Shown here one piece after another: positions 1-9,189 of a DNA stretch of 18,067 nucleotides. Location: positions 11,727 through 29,793 of the forward strand of contig JAHBMJ010000425.1 in the NCBI GenBank assembly GCA_018398765.1, read 5' to 3'. The stretch comes from Chromera velia (Eukaryota; Sar; Chromeraceae). The notes under the pieces were generated by a model. The model was not told the origin of the DNA, made no database searches, and saw only the letters and a program-made list of their open reading frames with translations. Within the stretch, counting starts at the first letter, position 1. Every line of letters begins with the position of its first letter. The position numbers were made by a program, and so were the translations under genes.

Positions 1-79
1 TGATATTGGTTGTGAGTTAACTTGTGTTATCATTCAAGTATGTTTATGTGAGTATGTTCGACATTGCCTATGACGTTGC

Positions 80-87
80 TCGTTAAG
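80..87. repeat. Target-site duplication, left copy (TCGTTAAG)
   Basis: Perfect 8-bp direct repeat of 616-623, lying immediately outside both TIRs. This is the footprint of transposition. Confidence 0.85.
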
Positions 88-110
88 TACACTATACGGT
101 TAGGAGTAAC
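88..110 (+). repeat. Left terminal inverted repeat of the 528-bp element
   Basis: This 23-bp repeat matches the reverse complement of 593-615 with one mismatch (C versus T at repeat position 10). It abuts the 8-bp duplication at 80-87. Confidence 0.88.
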
Positions 111-592
111 CAAATTAGGATTGTAACTTGCCCGGCCGTTAGGCCGCGCAATAACCAGAATGATGGTTACGGTAATCATACAGACTTACATTGATTACCG
201 TTGTTTTGGTAACCAAAACACTGGTAATCATTCTTTAAAGTTAGATAAACTAGTGGGTAAATCTAGTATTCCTCTAGGTATTCCCGCTTGGAGTCCTCTT
301 TTTTGGCCACACATACATGCAGAACTGTCACACATGGCTATCAATGCCTGCCATCTTCAGTCTTTCCTTCAAACCGGAGAAACTTTGCTCCTGTTTTTAG
401 ATATCGATGGAATCATTTTATCGTGCATGTTAATTCGCGTCAAAAAACTTTTGAAACATTTTTTTTTTCGTCGAATGCCGAGGCGCCAACTATCAATTAC
501 CATCGTAGTGGTAGGGCCCCTGGACCCCCCTAGTTACTAATTGTCGGTTACCAAATTTATGGTAAACAAGGCTATGATCAAAACCTCCAGTA

Positions 593-615
593 GTTACTCC
601 TAACCATATAGTGTA
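593..615 (-). repeat. Right terminal inverted repeat of the 528-bp element
   Basis: Inverted partner of 88-110, 22 of 23 positions identical. It abuts the second copy of the 8-bp duplication at 616-623. Confidence 0.88.
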
Positions 616-623
616 TCGTTAAG
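616..623. repeat. Target-site duplication, right copy (TCGTTAAG)
   Basis: Identical to 80-87 and directly outside the right TIR. A TATA-like string (GTATAAATG) follows at about 625, but nothing shows that it is used. Confidence 0.85.
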
Positions 624-1425
624 CGTATAAATGCTGGTACGGTGTTCTGTTTAGAATCTACTCCCAGCAGCACCCAGCTCGCTTAGTCTTAAATAGAGCA
701 AAGGAAATTCTCTGGAATACTACTATATATAGCAGTATCTAGAAGCTGAACATAGCCAGACAAGTAATGGTTCGGAGATGAAATTAAGAAAGAGTTGGTC
801 TCTAATGCATCAGCAGCCAGAGTATAAGAAAAAATATAAGAAAATTAATTATAAGGGTCTTGCAAGAAAGCAGAAAGTTTTGTTATGCTCGGACTGTCAA
901 ATTGACAATGGATTTAGAATTTAGGAAACGAATCTCTGGCAACTTAGTACAACTTAGATGCAACTTGGAGATTTCGGGTAATTTCGTGTTCGAAATGTGT
1001 TTGGGGATTTTAGATGTACGTACGTGCGCGTGTTTCTCTGCAAGTATCATGCATGTGTCGCACGCGCGCATTTCGCGCGAAAAAAAAGCCAGCAAACAAA
1101 ATGCCTACATGTATGTGCATGATCGAATTAACAGAAGCATGGTCCTCGATCTGTAAGTGGATTTCATCTTCTTTCAGTTAATTCGACGTCGAGCTCTGTG
1201 GGCTCCAATCATTGCTCCATGCATGGATCCTCACAGTCCAACGGTGCATGCCATGACCGCATTGGCCGGTGTTTTACCAAGTTTTGGCGACACCTGAAGT
1301 TCTGCTCTGTTTCAGAGGAGCGACTCAGTAGTTCTAATGATCTTCCTAACGTTGTCTCCTGAACATCGTGTACGCTCTGGAGGCTGTAAATAATTGTCGA
1401 AGTCTTTGCCTGAAGAGTAAAGAAA
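624..1425. other. Intergenic / putative 5' region of the seven-exon gene
   Basis: No supported coding region. The open stretch at 860-1156 has no family resemblance and sits in AT-rich, repeat-like sequence. The segment contains a short imperfect CAACTTAG repeat (about 940-968) and a CG-rich alternating patch (1015-1085) resembling sequence at 16190-16225. The promoter of the downstream gene presumably lies here; the start codon at 1426 follows an A-rich context (AAGAAAATG). A 5'UTR intron is possible (GTAAGT at 1154) but unproven. Confidence 0.4.
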
Positions 1426-1675
1426 ATGCAGTCCTTCTACCCAGAGGAGGACGAGGACCTGTTCCAGGGCGACTACCCGCCTGACTACTTTCAAGAGGGG
1501 CAGGCAGAGGCAGGAGTTGAGGGCGATGTCGAAGAGGCATTCGGGGAGGGTGACCAGGAGTCCCTGCCAGATGACTTCTCTGCGACCCTCCGGAAACAGC
1601 GCGAGGAGACCAAGTATTTCATCGACCGAACTTCCAGGCAGAACTTTTGGGCAGAACCCATGAACAGAAACACAG
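1426..1675 (+). CDS. Exon 1 (start codon; acidic N-terminus)
   Basis: Begins at ATG 1426 and encodes residues 1-83 plus one base. It is rich in Glu/Asp, with Tyr/Phe near the start. The donor is CAG|GTCAATG at 1676. An alternative in-frame donor (AGT|GTATGC at 1696) would join directly to exon 3 and skip exon 2. Confidence 0.72.
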
Positions 1676-4600
1676 GTCAATGCGTGAAGAGCAGTGTATG
1701 CATACACATTTGCATGCGCATGTATACACATGTGTTTCTCCGTCTCTTTCTCTCTATATATTTATTCGTGACGGCATGGGGAGAGGAGAAGAAGAGTGAC
1801 TTACACCAGTCACTCAGTGGCACCTAAAAAGGATATACGGGTCAGATTGACCCTCCCATGCGCATACATCTGTCTGTTGTAATGCTTCTTCAAGATTGTC
1901 TATTGATGTATATATGCAGGCAAACCCCTGATAGTCCGTCAACGCGTGATCCCTCGGTATGAGATTGTCAGCAGGGAGGCCGTGCTTCCTGATCTGGTCA
2001 GCCAATCGGTACCTATATAAAACTGCTCATTTCCTTCACAAGAAATCGTTCCGTCTATCACATTTTTCCGAGCATGTCTGCTGGGGCAGATAACGGGGGC
2101 AAAAGAAGACTTAGAAACAGAAAGAGAGGCTAGCTTATGTGACATCTCCAGCTTTTATATCCACATTTATCGTCAGAATGTTGTCCGCTCGCTCCTCTCG
2201 TGCTTTTGCATGCACTTCTCCGTTCTATCCCCTTTTCCATGCCCCCCCCCTCTGTTGATCGTGCAGGGCTGGGAGAGGAAATCTATGTGGGAGAAGGGAC
2301 TCATCAGCAGAGTCAGGGCACAGATGGAGAGGGCACACAGAAAAGCAGCAACACCAGCGCACACAACGCTGGTGTCGTCCCCCTCTGCGACCCCGACCGC
2401 CTCTGGCACCAACTCCCGACTGCCCACTGCTCCAGGGAGACACAAGCAAAAAGGCCCCGGCACACCCAGTGCCACAGTCCACCACCTCACCCAAATGCCC
2501 ACAACTGCAGGAGAGACAATGACGGTCTCTCTAGGCACCAGGACCTCTTCAAGAATAGGCAGCCGCCCAGGTACCAGAAGCTCCGCCCACCCAGGACTCC
2601 TATCAAGACCCCGCACGTCTCTGCAGACACGAGGGGGTATGGAAACGGCTTACAGAAGTCCCATCGTGCCTCCTCCCCTGTGTTACACATCCTCGGATCC
2701 TGTGCGAAAAAATGCAGATGCAGAAGAGGGTGAGAATGAAAGGTCTCCTCCACCTCATACGAGTGATCCGGCAAAGAGAAATCCTGGCGACTTCCAAGTG
2801 CCCCCCTGTGAATGGGGATGGGCCCCCTCTCCCAGTGGGGGTTGTCCCCTGACTGAGTCCTCCTCCCCTATCGACTTTTGGTTGACTGCCCCTGGGGAGG
2901 GAGAGGGGGACGACGTCAACCATGTGAGAGAAGGGGGGGGGGTGCAAGAGAGGGAAAGGTGTCACACTGCGAGTGAGCAGGCACGCCGGCGAGAAGGAGA
3001 AGAAACTCAAAATGGACAGCAACAGCAAACACAGCAGCAGCAGCAGCGGCAGGGTGGGATTCTGTGGTTCTCTGCAGATGAATGCAATGAGATAGAGGAG
3101 AATGAGGTTGGGGGACTCCTTCAGACCATCTTGGACGCTTCTATCCTCTCCCAGCCTCTAGCTCCTTTGTGTCTGAATCAGGGAGAGAACGGAGAAAGGG
3201 AAGCAGAATTGTCTGATTTGTGCAGTGTCAACCGTCGCAAAGATGAGAGACGGGGAATTCAAGCAGACCTCCACTTTCCTGCAACTGCGCTCACTGACCC
3301 AGACGCCGCAGCTTTCCTCACTCGCAAAGGGGGTGGCAAGAGGCACAAGCAGCTTTTTGATGAACTTGGCCGCAGAACTAAAACTAGGGGGCGAGGTCTA
3401 GCTTCAGGACATGGAGGCGGGGATGGGACTTCTTCAGTACCCTTGTCCGTTCGAGAAGTTGACATCGGAGGAGGAGAAGGGGGTTTCGGGGAGTCTGTTT
3501 CTTGTCCCGATCTATCCGCAGTATTCTCCCCTCCCCCCTCACCCATGCAGTCCCGACACGGGGAGCTCTCGTCGCTCCTTCCAGTATCTGCGCGGTCAAT
3601 GCCGGAGTGCAAGATAGCACAGATCACGTCAGGGGCACAGCAGACATTCAACTACCCCCGCAGAAAAGAGCTCATCTTTGGAGACGTCCATTCAGTCTCG
3701 TCTCCTGCCTTCCGGGGCCGTCTCCGTGCCGAGCCCTTGGCACGGGAGGAAAGAGATGCATCTGGCAGGACTGTACGCATAGTGCCTGGGGCGTCTAGGA
3801 GGTTTGAAGAGGCGCTCAGCCTCTCACCGACCGTTGCACGCGCCAAACCCGCCATCGTTCGCATTGACGTCGAAGCGCGAAAGCGTATGGACAGCCGGAT
3901 GGGTGTCGAATCCTGCAGGCCCATTTGGGATGGGCTCGCTCGACGAGACACCCTTGAGCTAGAAGCGCAAGACGACAATGAAAGCACTGACAAGTGGTTA
4001 GAGCTTCGTGCTGCTGAAAAAGAGCTGCACTCATTTCACCCCCTCTTCCGCATTCCTGTAGACACTCAAGTGAACCCGGGGTGGAAGAAGATGTTGGCAG
4101 ACCGGGAGGGGGGGGTGGAAGGATCTCAGGCAGGCAGTGTGCTTTCTTTCGATAAGACTGCAGGTACTGTGAGTGAGGTTTTGCAGGCAGAGCTCGAGGC
4201 CCTCGAAGCAGACCCCCCCCCTCTGTATGACTGGGACGATATCAAGCGCATCAAACTTTCAAAGGATGCAAAGAAGAGACACACAAACAGCGCAGACACA
4301 CATGAGGAAACTATCTCGAATTCACAACAAGAAAAAACTTGGGCAGGAGGGGGCATAGGGCCCCGTCGTCTTTCCTTCAAGACCAGATTGAGACTGAGAA
4401 AGGCAGACCATTATTCCCCTCAGCAGAGGTACGAGCTAAAGTATCAGCGAGACCTGACAGATCGGACACGAGAGATGCAACGAAGGCATCCAGAACTTTA
4501 TCCAGATGAGAAGTTTGACGAGGAGGCGGGTCCCTCTGAGTTTGCTCTTTTTAATCGGATTGTTGAGCCTGAAAAAGTAGGGAGGAGGGTGAGGAAGCAC

Positions 4601-5654
4601 AGAGGTCCTTTTGACGGTTTGGAAGGTGTGGAGCGAGAAGTTGCGATCACTCGTCAGAAGGTTTTGAGAAAGGTTCCGGGCGTAGCGGCAGCAGAGAAAG
4701 AAAGAGAGAGGGAAGCGGCCGAGCGGGAGATGCTCCAGGCCGCTAGAGGAAGACTGTCGACTTGCGGGAGTACAATGGAGTATGGGAGGATGTCTGGGGG
4801 TTCTCGTCTGATTCGGGGCTCTGTGGTGAGTCGTGTGAATAATGCAGAAGGAGACGGAGCAGAAGGAGGAGGAGGAGGAGGAAATACAGCGGGACCTGAA
4901 TCTTCTTCGGGGTTTATGCCGCCCCGACTGATGAGTCAGGGGTCTCTCCCAGATCTCCCCGACATTTTGAGTCCCCTCTCCCCCTCTTCAGTTGTGCAGC
5001 CACAGAAATCTGGAGAGGGTGGCAGGAGAGGGGAGTTGTCAGCAACTCACGCCAGATGTGGGGGGGATCGACCGTTCTCTTCGGATATTGGTCAGTGATC
5101 AATGGGATCCATGCTTTGACTCGTGTTTTTTCAATGTTGTCTTTTCCCCCTGTTTTTCTTCATGCTTCAACGAAAGGTGCTGGTTTTATCAGGTAGGATG
5201 CCAAGTGAATACCTCCTCAAACTGTTTTTCTCCTCGGTAGACTTTGTTTTTTTTTCAAATTCCAATATGCTCTTCGTGCAATCTCTTTAGAATCTCTTAA
5301 CGTTGATCTCAACTTTCCTTCCTCAACTCCCGACCGTGCACGCAGAGAGAAGGGACGAGGGCCCACGAAGGTTTCCCCTGAATGTGAAAGAAACGCCATT
5401 CAAGTTCGAGCCCGTGATGGAAAAATGGCTCTCTCTGGTGAGTCCTGTGCATCAGAGAGATGTGACCAGACAGGTGCCCTTAGTCCTGTGACGTCACTCA
5501 AAGGATGGAAGTGTGCGTACTCAAGTCACAATTTTCTGTCAAGGTCTTTTCGTATCCTTGTTCTCTTTCGTATTCTTGTTCTCTTTTCGTGTTGCTTCGC
5601 CCTCCCTATTCATTTGAGCTTTTGGCTTCCTAGAATGAAACAATAAAAGTGTAA

Positions 5655-5693
<39 letters not shown>

Positions 5694-5694
5694 C

Positions 5695-5726
<32 letters not shown>

Positions 5727-6830
5727 GTGTGTGTGCCCGTGTGTGTGTGCAGGCAGAGAGACACGCGAAAGAGGATGCCAGAGGCCGGGAAGGAAGACCA
5801 GGAACAGTCAACGCTCCCTTCAATTTGAACAGACCACTGAGACCCGACGCTCCTCTGACCAACGGACGGTTTGAGCCTCAGACAGCGGATCTTCCGTCTC
5901 TGTCTCTGTCCCTTTCCATGTCTCACATGCAGTCCCTGTCGACGTCGTCCCCGTCTCTTCCTCCCCCGCCCCATCTTCACGATCCATCCTCCAGAAACGG
6001 CCAGAGCCGCTCGCACGCACAGAAACCGGCCTTCCCCATGGCCCTGCACCCAGACGACCAAAACGACGGCCGCACTATCAGAGCCTCCCCCAGCCTCCTG
6101 AGGCCCCGAACAGTCCTCTCAAAGATCCAGTCAGATCTCCACATCGCCCCTTCTCCCTCGCAACCCCTACCAATGTCTCAGACGATTGGAGTCGTTGAGG
6201 AGACAGACAAGGCAGACGGGAACATGCAGACCGGTTCTGTTCTACAGGAAGCTGCAGACATGAACAGCCGGTCTGTCAGTCTCCGTCGGTGTCAGACTCA
6301 TGAGGGGTCTCTCGCATTTCAGGGACACACCAGAGAAGGGGGCCCTGGCATGCCCCTCCCTCGTTATGATTCCTTGCATGGGTCCTCTGGGGCCTCTGAG
6401 GTCCCTCTCGACTGGCTCCTTGTGGAAGCCGCAGCCCGTCAGAAACCAGGGGGGGAACCTAGAAGGCATACAGGACAAAGGGTCAGTCAATGATCGGGAG
6501 AAAGTGAATTCAACGTCTGTACGCATCAAAGGCACTTGCTACTGTGGACATGCAAGAAACCATGTGCAGTGCTTCACATAAAGGCATGATGTGAGGCCAC
6601 AGACGTACGTTTTTTCAATTGCCTGCATGATTATATTCCATGAGTGTGGAATTCCCCCCCTCGATCACAGAGAGTTTCAGTAGCCTGCTTTTTCCATTCA
6701 CGTAAGCAAGCAAAACAGCCGATCTCTGAATCACGCGATCTCTCTGCATGTTTGTCTCTCTGTGTCTCTGTCCGTCCGTCTGTCTGTCGGTCTGTCTGTC
6801 CGTCTGCCAAAAGAAAAAGAAAAGAAAAAG

Positions 6831-6876
<46 letters not shown>

Positions 6877-7484
6877 CCTCCTTCCTTGCACCCATATTTC
6901 CATTTATCGATCGATCAATGCAGTGGACGGGGGCGCACCTGAAGAGGACCCTGATGGCACAGACAGAGAGGAGCAAACGCAAACTGATGCTGCAAAATCG
7001 GAGGGCCCTGGTACGCTTAATTCTGACGATCATTTGCAAAGAGTCAAACGTGCACAGAGAGGGACAGAGAGACAGACAGACAGGCAGACAGACAGACAGA
7101 CAGGCAGGCAGGCAGGCAGGCAGGCAGACAGGCGTGCAGGCAGACATGGACACGGAACACAATCACTTTTCCATACGTGCGCAAACGGAAGACATGGAAG
7201 CCGACAGATTTACGCGTCGGTTAGATACTGATAGCGTCTTCTGATGTTCGCATTTTTTGACAGATGTATCCAGCGATGTCTACTTTAAGCCTCTCTTCGC
7301 TGTAGGTTTTTCTATTGTCTGCCGATATGTGTGATGGATTTTGCTTCATTTCAAGTTGCCCAACTATCAATTGCAGGACGAGAAGGCGGTCAGGAGGGGG
7401 AGGCAGAACGTGATTGACTACGACATTGGCCGAATCCAGGAGACCTTGAAACATTCGAGTAGCTTGAAACCAAGGCTATTTTAG
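1426..7484 (+). CDS. Seven-exon gene, predicted 1392-aa low-complexity charged protein of unknown function
   Basis: I join 1426-1675, 1920-2008, 2267-5090, 5346-5437, 5753-6481, 6924-7010 and 7377-7484. All introns are GT-AG, all phases agree, and the total is 4179 nt (1393 codons with stop). The protein starts with a very acidic segment (residues ~5-60). Next comes a long S/T/P/G-rich, probably disordered body with a polyglutamine patch (~363-375). A charged helical, possibly coiled-coil region rich in K/R/E follows (~815-945), then another proline/serine-rich part (~1086-1328) and a basic C-terminus (~1329-1392). There is no signal peptide or membrane helix. I do not recognise a family; a scaffold-type or cytoskeletal/nuclear protein would fit but is speculation. 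Small exons (89, 92 and 87 nt) are supported mainly by phase agreement. The terminal codon is TAG; see the finding on TAG codons. Confidence 0.75.
1920..2008 (+). CDS. Exon 2 (short, 89 nt)
   Basis: The acceptor is TATATGCAG ending at 1919 and the donor is TCG|GTACCT at 2009. The exon takes one base from exon 1 and ends at a codon boundary, exactly matching the phase needed by exon 3. Its translation (residues 84-113, e.g. KPLIVRQRVIPRYEIVS) looks like folded-protein sequence, unlike its low-complexity neighbours. It is too short to stand out as an open reading frame. Confidence 0.7.
2267..5090 (+). CDS. Exon 3 (2824 nt; main body)
   Basis: The acceptor is GATCGTGCAG ending at 2266, after a C/T-rich tract. 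The frame is open for 941 codons (residues 114-1054). It contains the glutamine-rich patch at about 3013-3052, long Ser/Pro/Gly-rich stretches, and a K/R/E-rich helical region at about 4370-4760. The donor is ATTG|GTCAGT at 5091. Reading on past the donor meets TGA at 5096-5098 within two codons, so unspliced transcripts would end there. Confidence 0.82.
5346..5437 (+). CDS. Exon 4 (92 nt)
   Basis: The acceptor GCACGCAG ends at 5345 and the strong donor CTG|GTGAGT starts at 5438. It uses the single base left from exon 3 and ends in phase 0. It encodes residues 1055-1085, containing PLNVKETPFKFEPVMEKW, which looks ordered rather than low-complexity. Confidence 0.75.
5657..5751. repeat. (TG)n microsatellite in intron 4
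   Basis: About 95 bp of nearly pure TG with interspersed A and C. It ends directly at the TGCAG acceptor of exon 5. Apparent open frames across it translate to Cys-Val repeats and are artefacts. Confidence 0.95.
5753..6481 (+). CDS. Exon 5 (729 nt)
   Basis: The acceptor GTGTGCAG ends at 5752, directly after a long TG repeat, and the donor is AAAGG|GTCAGT at 6482, the same hexamer as the exon 3 donor. It is phase 0 at both ends and encodes residues 1086-1328, Ser/Pro/Arg-rich and probably disordered. The frame hits TGA at 6491 if the intron is retained. Confidence 0.78.
6774..6876. repeat. (TCTG)n and (CT)n pyrimidine microsatellites in intron 5
   Basis: TCTG/TCCG units (6774-6806) are followed by an A/G-rich spacer and then a pure CT run (about 6832-6876). 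It lies 50-150 bp upstream of the exon 6 acceptor and may act as an extended pyrimidine tract. Confidence 0.93.
6924..7010 (+). CDS. Exon 6 (87 nt)
   Basis: The acceptor CAATGCAG ends at 6923 and the donor CTG|GTACGC starts at 7011. It encodes exactly 29 codons, phase 0 at both ends, of basic probably helical sequence (e.g. KRTLMAQTERSKRKLML). Confidence 0.7.
7063..7146. repeat. (CAGA)n/(GGCA)n microsatellite in intron 6
   Basis: Tandem CAGA units merge into GGCA units about 50 bp downstream of the exon 6 donor. It is the purine-rich counterpart of the TCTG repeat in the preceding intron. Confidence 0.93.
7377..7484 (+). CDS. Exon 7 (terminal exon)
   Basis: The acceptor is ATTGCAG ending at 7376. 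It encodes 35 codons, a basic then mixed helix (e.g. NVIDYDIGRIQETLKH), and ends at TAG 7482-7484. If that TAG were read through, the frame would stay open for about 36 more codons to a TAA near 7590. Confidence 0.72.
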   Translation, partial: DEKAVRRGRQNVIDYDIGRIQETLKHSSSLKPRLF

Positions 7485-7857
7485 TTTCACGTTTTGAATG
7501 ATGTAAAATCAGCGATTTACTTCAGGATTCACTTCGCGTTCAAAACATACATAAAATTTTTGGATAACATAATATACAGTTTAATTAATTAATGTTATGC
7601 CAGTGGTTATCAACATGTGCGCCATCGCCATATCAGGCTACATGTTTTTGCTTTTGTCAGCCAATTTAAAAGAGTGGGTTTTTTCAATTTTTTGTGTTAA
7701 GCAGGATACTAGTATACCAAATGAAAAAAGTTTAATCCAGGCCTTGATCCATCAAATGCTATAGTGCTTGGCATCAAAATTTAAAGCTTTTTGTAAGAAT
7801 TTATTAATTATTTATCAAAAGTAAACAGAGCTAGAAACAGAGGATTCTACTGAGAGG
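7485..7857. other. AT-rich 3' flank / intergenic
   Basis: AT-rich sequence with TTAATTAATTAATG and similar strings. No coding region, RNA gene or clear repeat is seen. The 3'UTR of the seven-exon gene presumably lies in its first part. Confidence 0.5.
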
Positions 7858-7975
7858 AACTTGCATGTCATGCCCCGGCCGTATGCAATTAATTGGCCAG
7901 AGCCTATTCACAAGTGTGCTCATTAGTTTAACCTGCCTTAATTCATTCATTCATTCTAGCATTCATTCACTAGCC
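7858..7975 (+). mobile_element. LINE 3'-end fragment (5'-truncated copy)
   Basis: Resembles the 3' end of the LINE at 12127-12232. Shared blocks are TTGCATGTCATGCCCC, TTGGCCAGAGCCTA, a TTTAACC(T/G)CCT block, and a tail of ATTCA/TTCA units. There is an insertion and several substitutions, so it is an older or diverged copy. Such short 3' fragments are the usual product of incomplete target-primed reverse transcription. Confidence 0.75.
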
Positions 7976-8035
7976 TCTGGACTAGCCTTTCGCTTCTAGA
8001 AAATAGCATGAAAGAAACGTCTATCATACCCTGTA

Positions 8036-8140
8036 GGTAGCCAGGATTTTGCGGGATTTTAGCCCAGGATTTTAGCGGATTTTACGGGATTTTGGCCAGG
8101 ATTTTAGCGGATTTTGGCGGATTTTGCCCAGGATCTTACC
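8036..8140 (+). repeat. Left 105-bp inverted arm (GGATTTTA-unit repeat)
   Basis: Tandem-like units of GGATTTTAGC / GGATTTTACG / GGATTTTGGC. The whole 105 bp matches the reverse complement of 12506-12610 with roughly ten mismatches and the same length. Similarity resumes outward at ACCCTGTAGGTA (8028-8039) versus ACCCTGCAGGTA (complement of about 12618-12629), so the arm may be slightly longer. Confidence 0.85.
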
Positions 8141-9187
8141 AAGTACACGTCAGTAAGGAACAAGAAAATAGCGGTGGGAGGTAGAGAGCTTTCGATCCTG
8201 ATAGTGAATAGAGGAAGCCTTGTCTCCCGAATCTCTGACAGAATGCTCGACTCCTGGCTTGTCAGACTTTCTCTCACATGGAAGGCATACATCGTGGTTC
8301 TAACGGAGACACACATCCCTACACAGCCTGTAAACACCTCCACACACATAGGTAAAAACTTCAGTCACCAAGAGTGGTTAAGAAAGAAGGCAGGGCTGGG
8401 GTCTTTGCGGGCAGCCAAAGTAAAAGATGTAAACACAGGAGGGGTCTGCATTCTCGTACACAAAAGTCTCTTAAACGTTTTAAAACCTTCCTGGGACCTG
8501 GTTGGGCCGAACATGGTACGGCGCCTGTCAGTTCAAGTGTTTCTTCAAAAGGAGAGAGGTCAAAGTGATGTGTGCAAGCTCCATATGTTCGGCTTATATC
8601 TCCTTAGGGAAAACTCGAGCGTAAGAGAAAAAGAGAGGCGTACCCTTGAGACAGAACGGATTCAATTTGGCATAATCGATACTGTCTGCCAAGTCCCCCT
8701 CAATGAACTCAGAATCGTTACGGGGGACTTCAACGGGCACCTGGGAGAAAGGGTGCCGCAAGGCATCACGTGGCATCGAAAGTTAGAGCTGGTGGGAGAA
8801 AAAGAGGAAAAAGTGATTGAAGGGCTCTCAAGATCGTCTAAATGTAGCAGTAAGAGAAACGGGCCAAATAAACAGGGTAAGTGGGTACTTTTATTTTGCA
8901 AAAAATCGAATCTGTTGCCAATCCATGGTCTTTCCATTTGTTGTAAAAAAGAAAACGTGAACGTATCCTTCCTAGGTCCATGCACTTACTTTTTTGGGGG
9001 GTACACGACTGCTATAGATTTCTTCCTGGTTGATCCGTCCTTCTTGAAGGCCTGGAGCTCCTTCGAAGTCCAAAGGGATACTGACTTCGCCCTTCAGCAC
9101 TCTTCTGTCTCTTTTTCTTTTTTCTTTGATTCTTCCTTGTCTGACTCCTCCCCTCTTCCCCTGACGTTCCTCATGAAGAAGAAATAA
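8141..9187 (+). pseudogene. LINE ORF2, endonuclease (APE/EEP) portion
   Basis: Would nick target DNA to prime reverse transcription. Visible motifs: an N-terminal LSILIVNRGSLVS strand; VVLTETH (8293-8313) with the metal-binding Glu; GGVCILVHKS; VTGDFNGHLGE (about 8716-8748) with catalytic Asp/Asn; AIDFFLVDPSF (about 9013-9045); and a degenerate SDH equivalent, LQHSS, near 9090-9104. The frame is open from 8108 with no ATG before about 8243, which lies inside the domain, so the natural start is missing. It ends in TAA at 9185-9187 while the RT frame continues one register over, which indicates a frameshift between about 9145 and 9187. Confidence 0.85.
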
Positions 9188-9189
9188 GG

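Larger units (their letters stand above)
88..615. mobile_element. 528-bp non-autonomous TIR DNA transposon (hAT-like by TSD length)
   Basis: The ends are 23-bp inverted repeats that differ at one position; the outer bases read TACACTATA at the left and the complement of TACACTATA at the right. Directly outside is a perfect 8-bp direct duplication, TCGTTAAG (80-87 and 616-623). An 8-bp target-site duplication is typical of hAT and P superfamilies and some Mutator-like elements. The interior is rich in GGTAAC/GGTTAC/GGTAAT motifs near both ends, like subterminal transposase-binding repeats. No convincing transposase is encoded: the longest open stretch (160-540) has no recognisable motif. I infer a MITE-like element mobilised in trans. 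Superfamily assignment is by duplication length only, since the terminal bases are not the common hAT CAG/TAG start. Confidence 0.85.

Noticed and set aside
160-540. Open reading frames inside the 528-bp TIR element as a transposase
   Set aside because: Two overlapping frames are open but neither shows a DDE, hAT C-terminal or zinc-finger motif. The composition is consistent with non-coding AT-rich sequence.
860-1156. 98-aa ORF as an upstream gene
   Set aside because: No motif, the opposite strand is equally open, and it covers an imperfect repeat and a CG-rich alternating patch.
1154-1180. GTAAGT...TTTCAG as a short 5'UTR intron
   Set aside because: The implied intron would be under 30 nt, far below the 244-442 nt introns of the gene. 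A longer one using the same donor cannot be excluded.
1676-2266. Direct splice from exon 1 (donor 1676) to exon 3
   Set aside because: The phases do not match. Inserting 1920-2008 fixes the frame, and its translation looks protein-like. The only direct in-phase alternative uses donor 1696.
5657-5874. Cys-Val repeat protein
   Set aside because: It is the translation of the TG microsatellite in intron 4.
1426-7484. Host-wide UAG reassignment as an established conclusion
   Set aside because: No internal TAG in 1392 codons with many glutamines, and an apparent TAG terminator. The signal is confined to mobile elements, so it is kept as a hypothesis only.
8114-8140. True start of the endonuclease at 8114
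   Set aside because: The codon there is TTG inside the inverted arm. There is no ATG, so the frame is merely open into the repeat.
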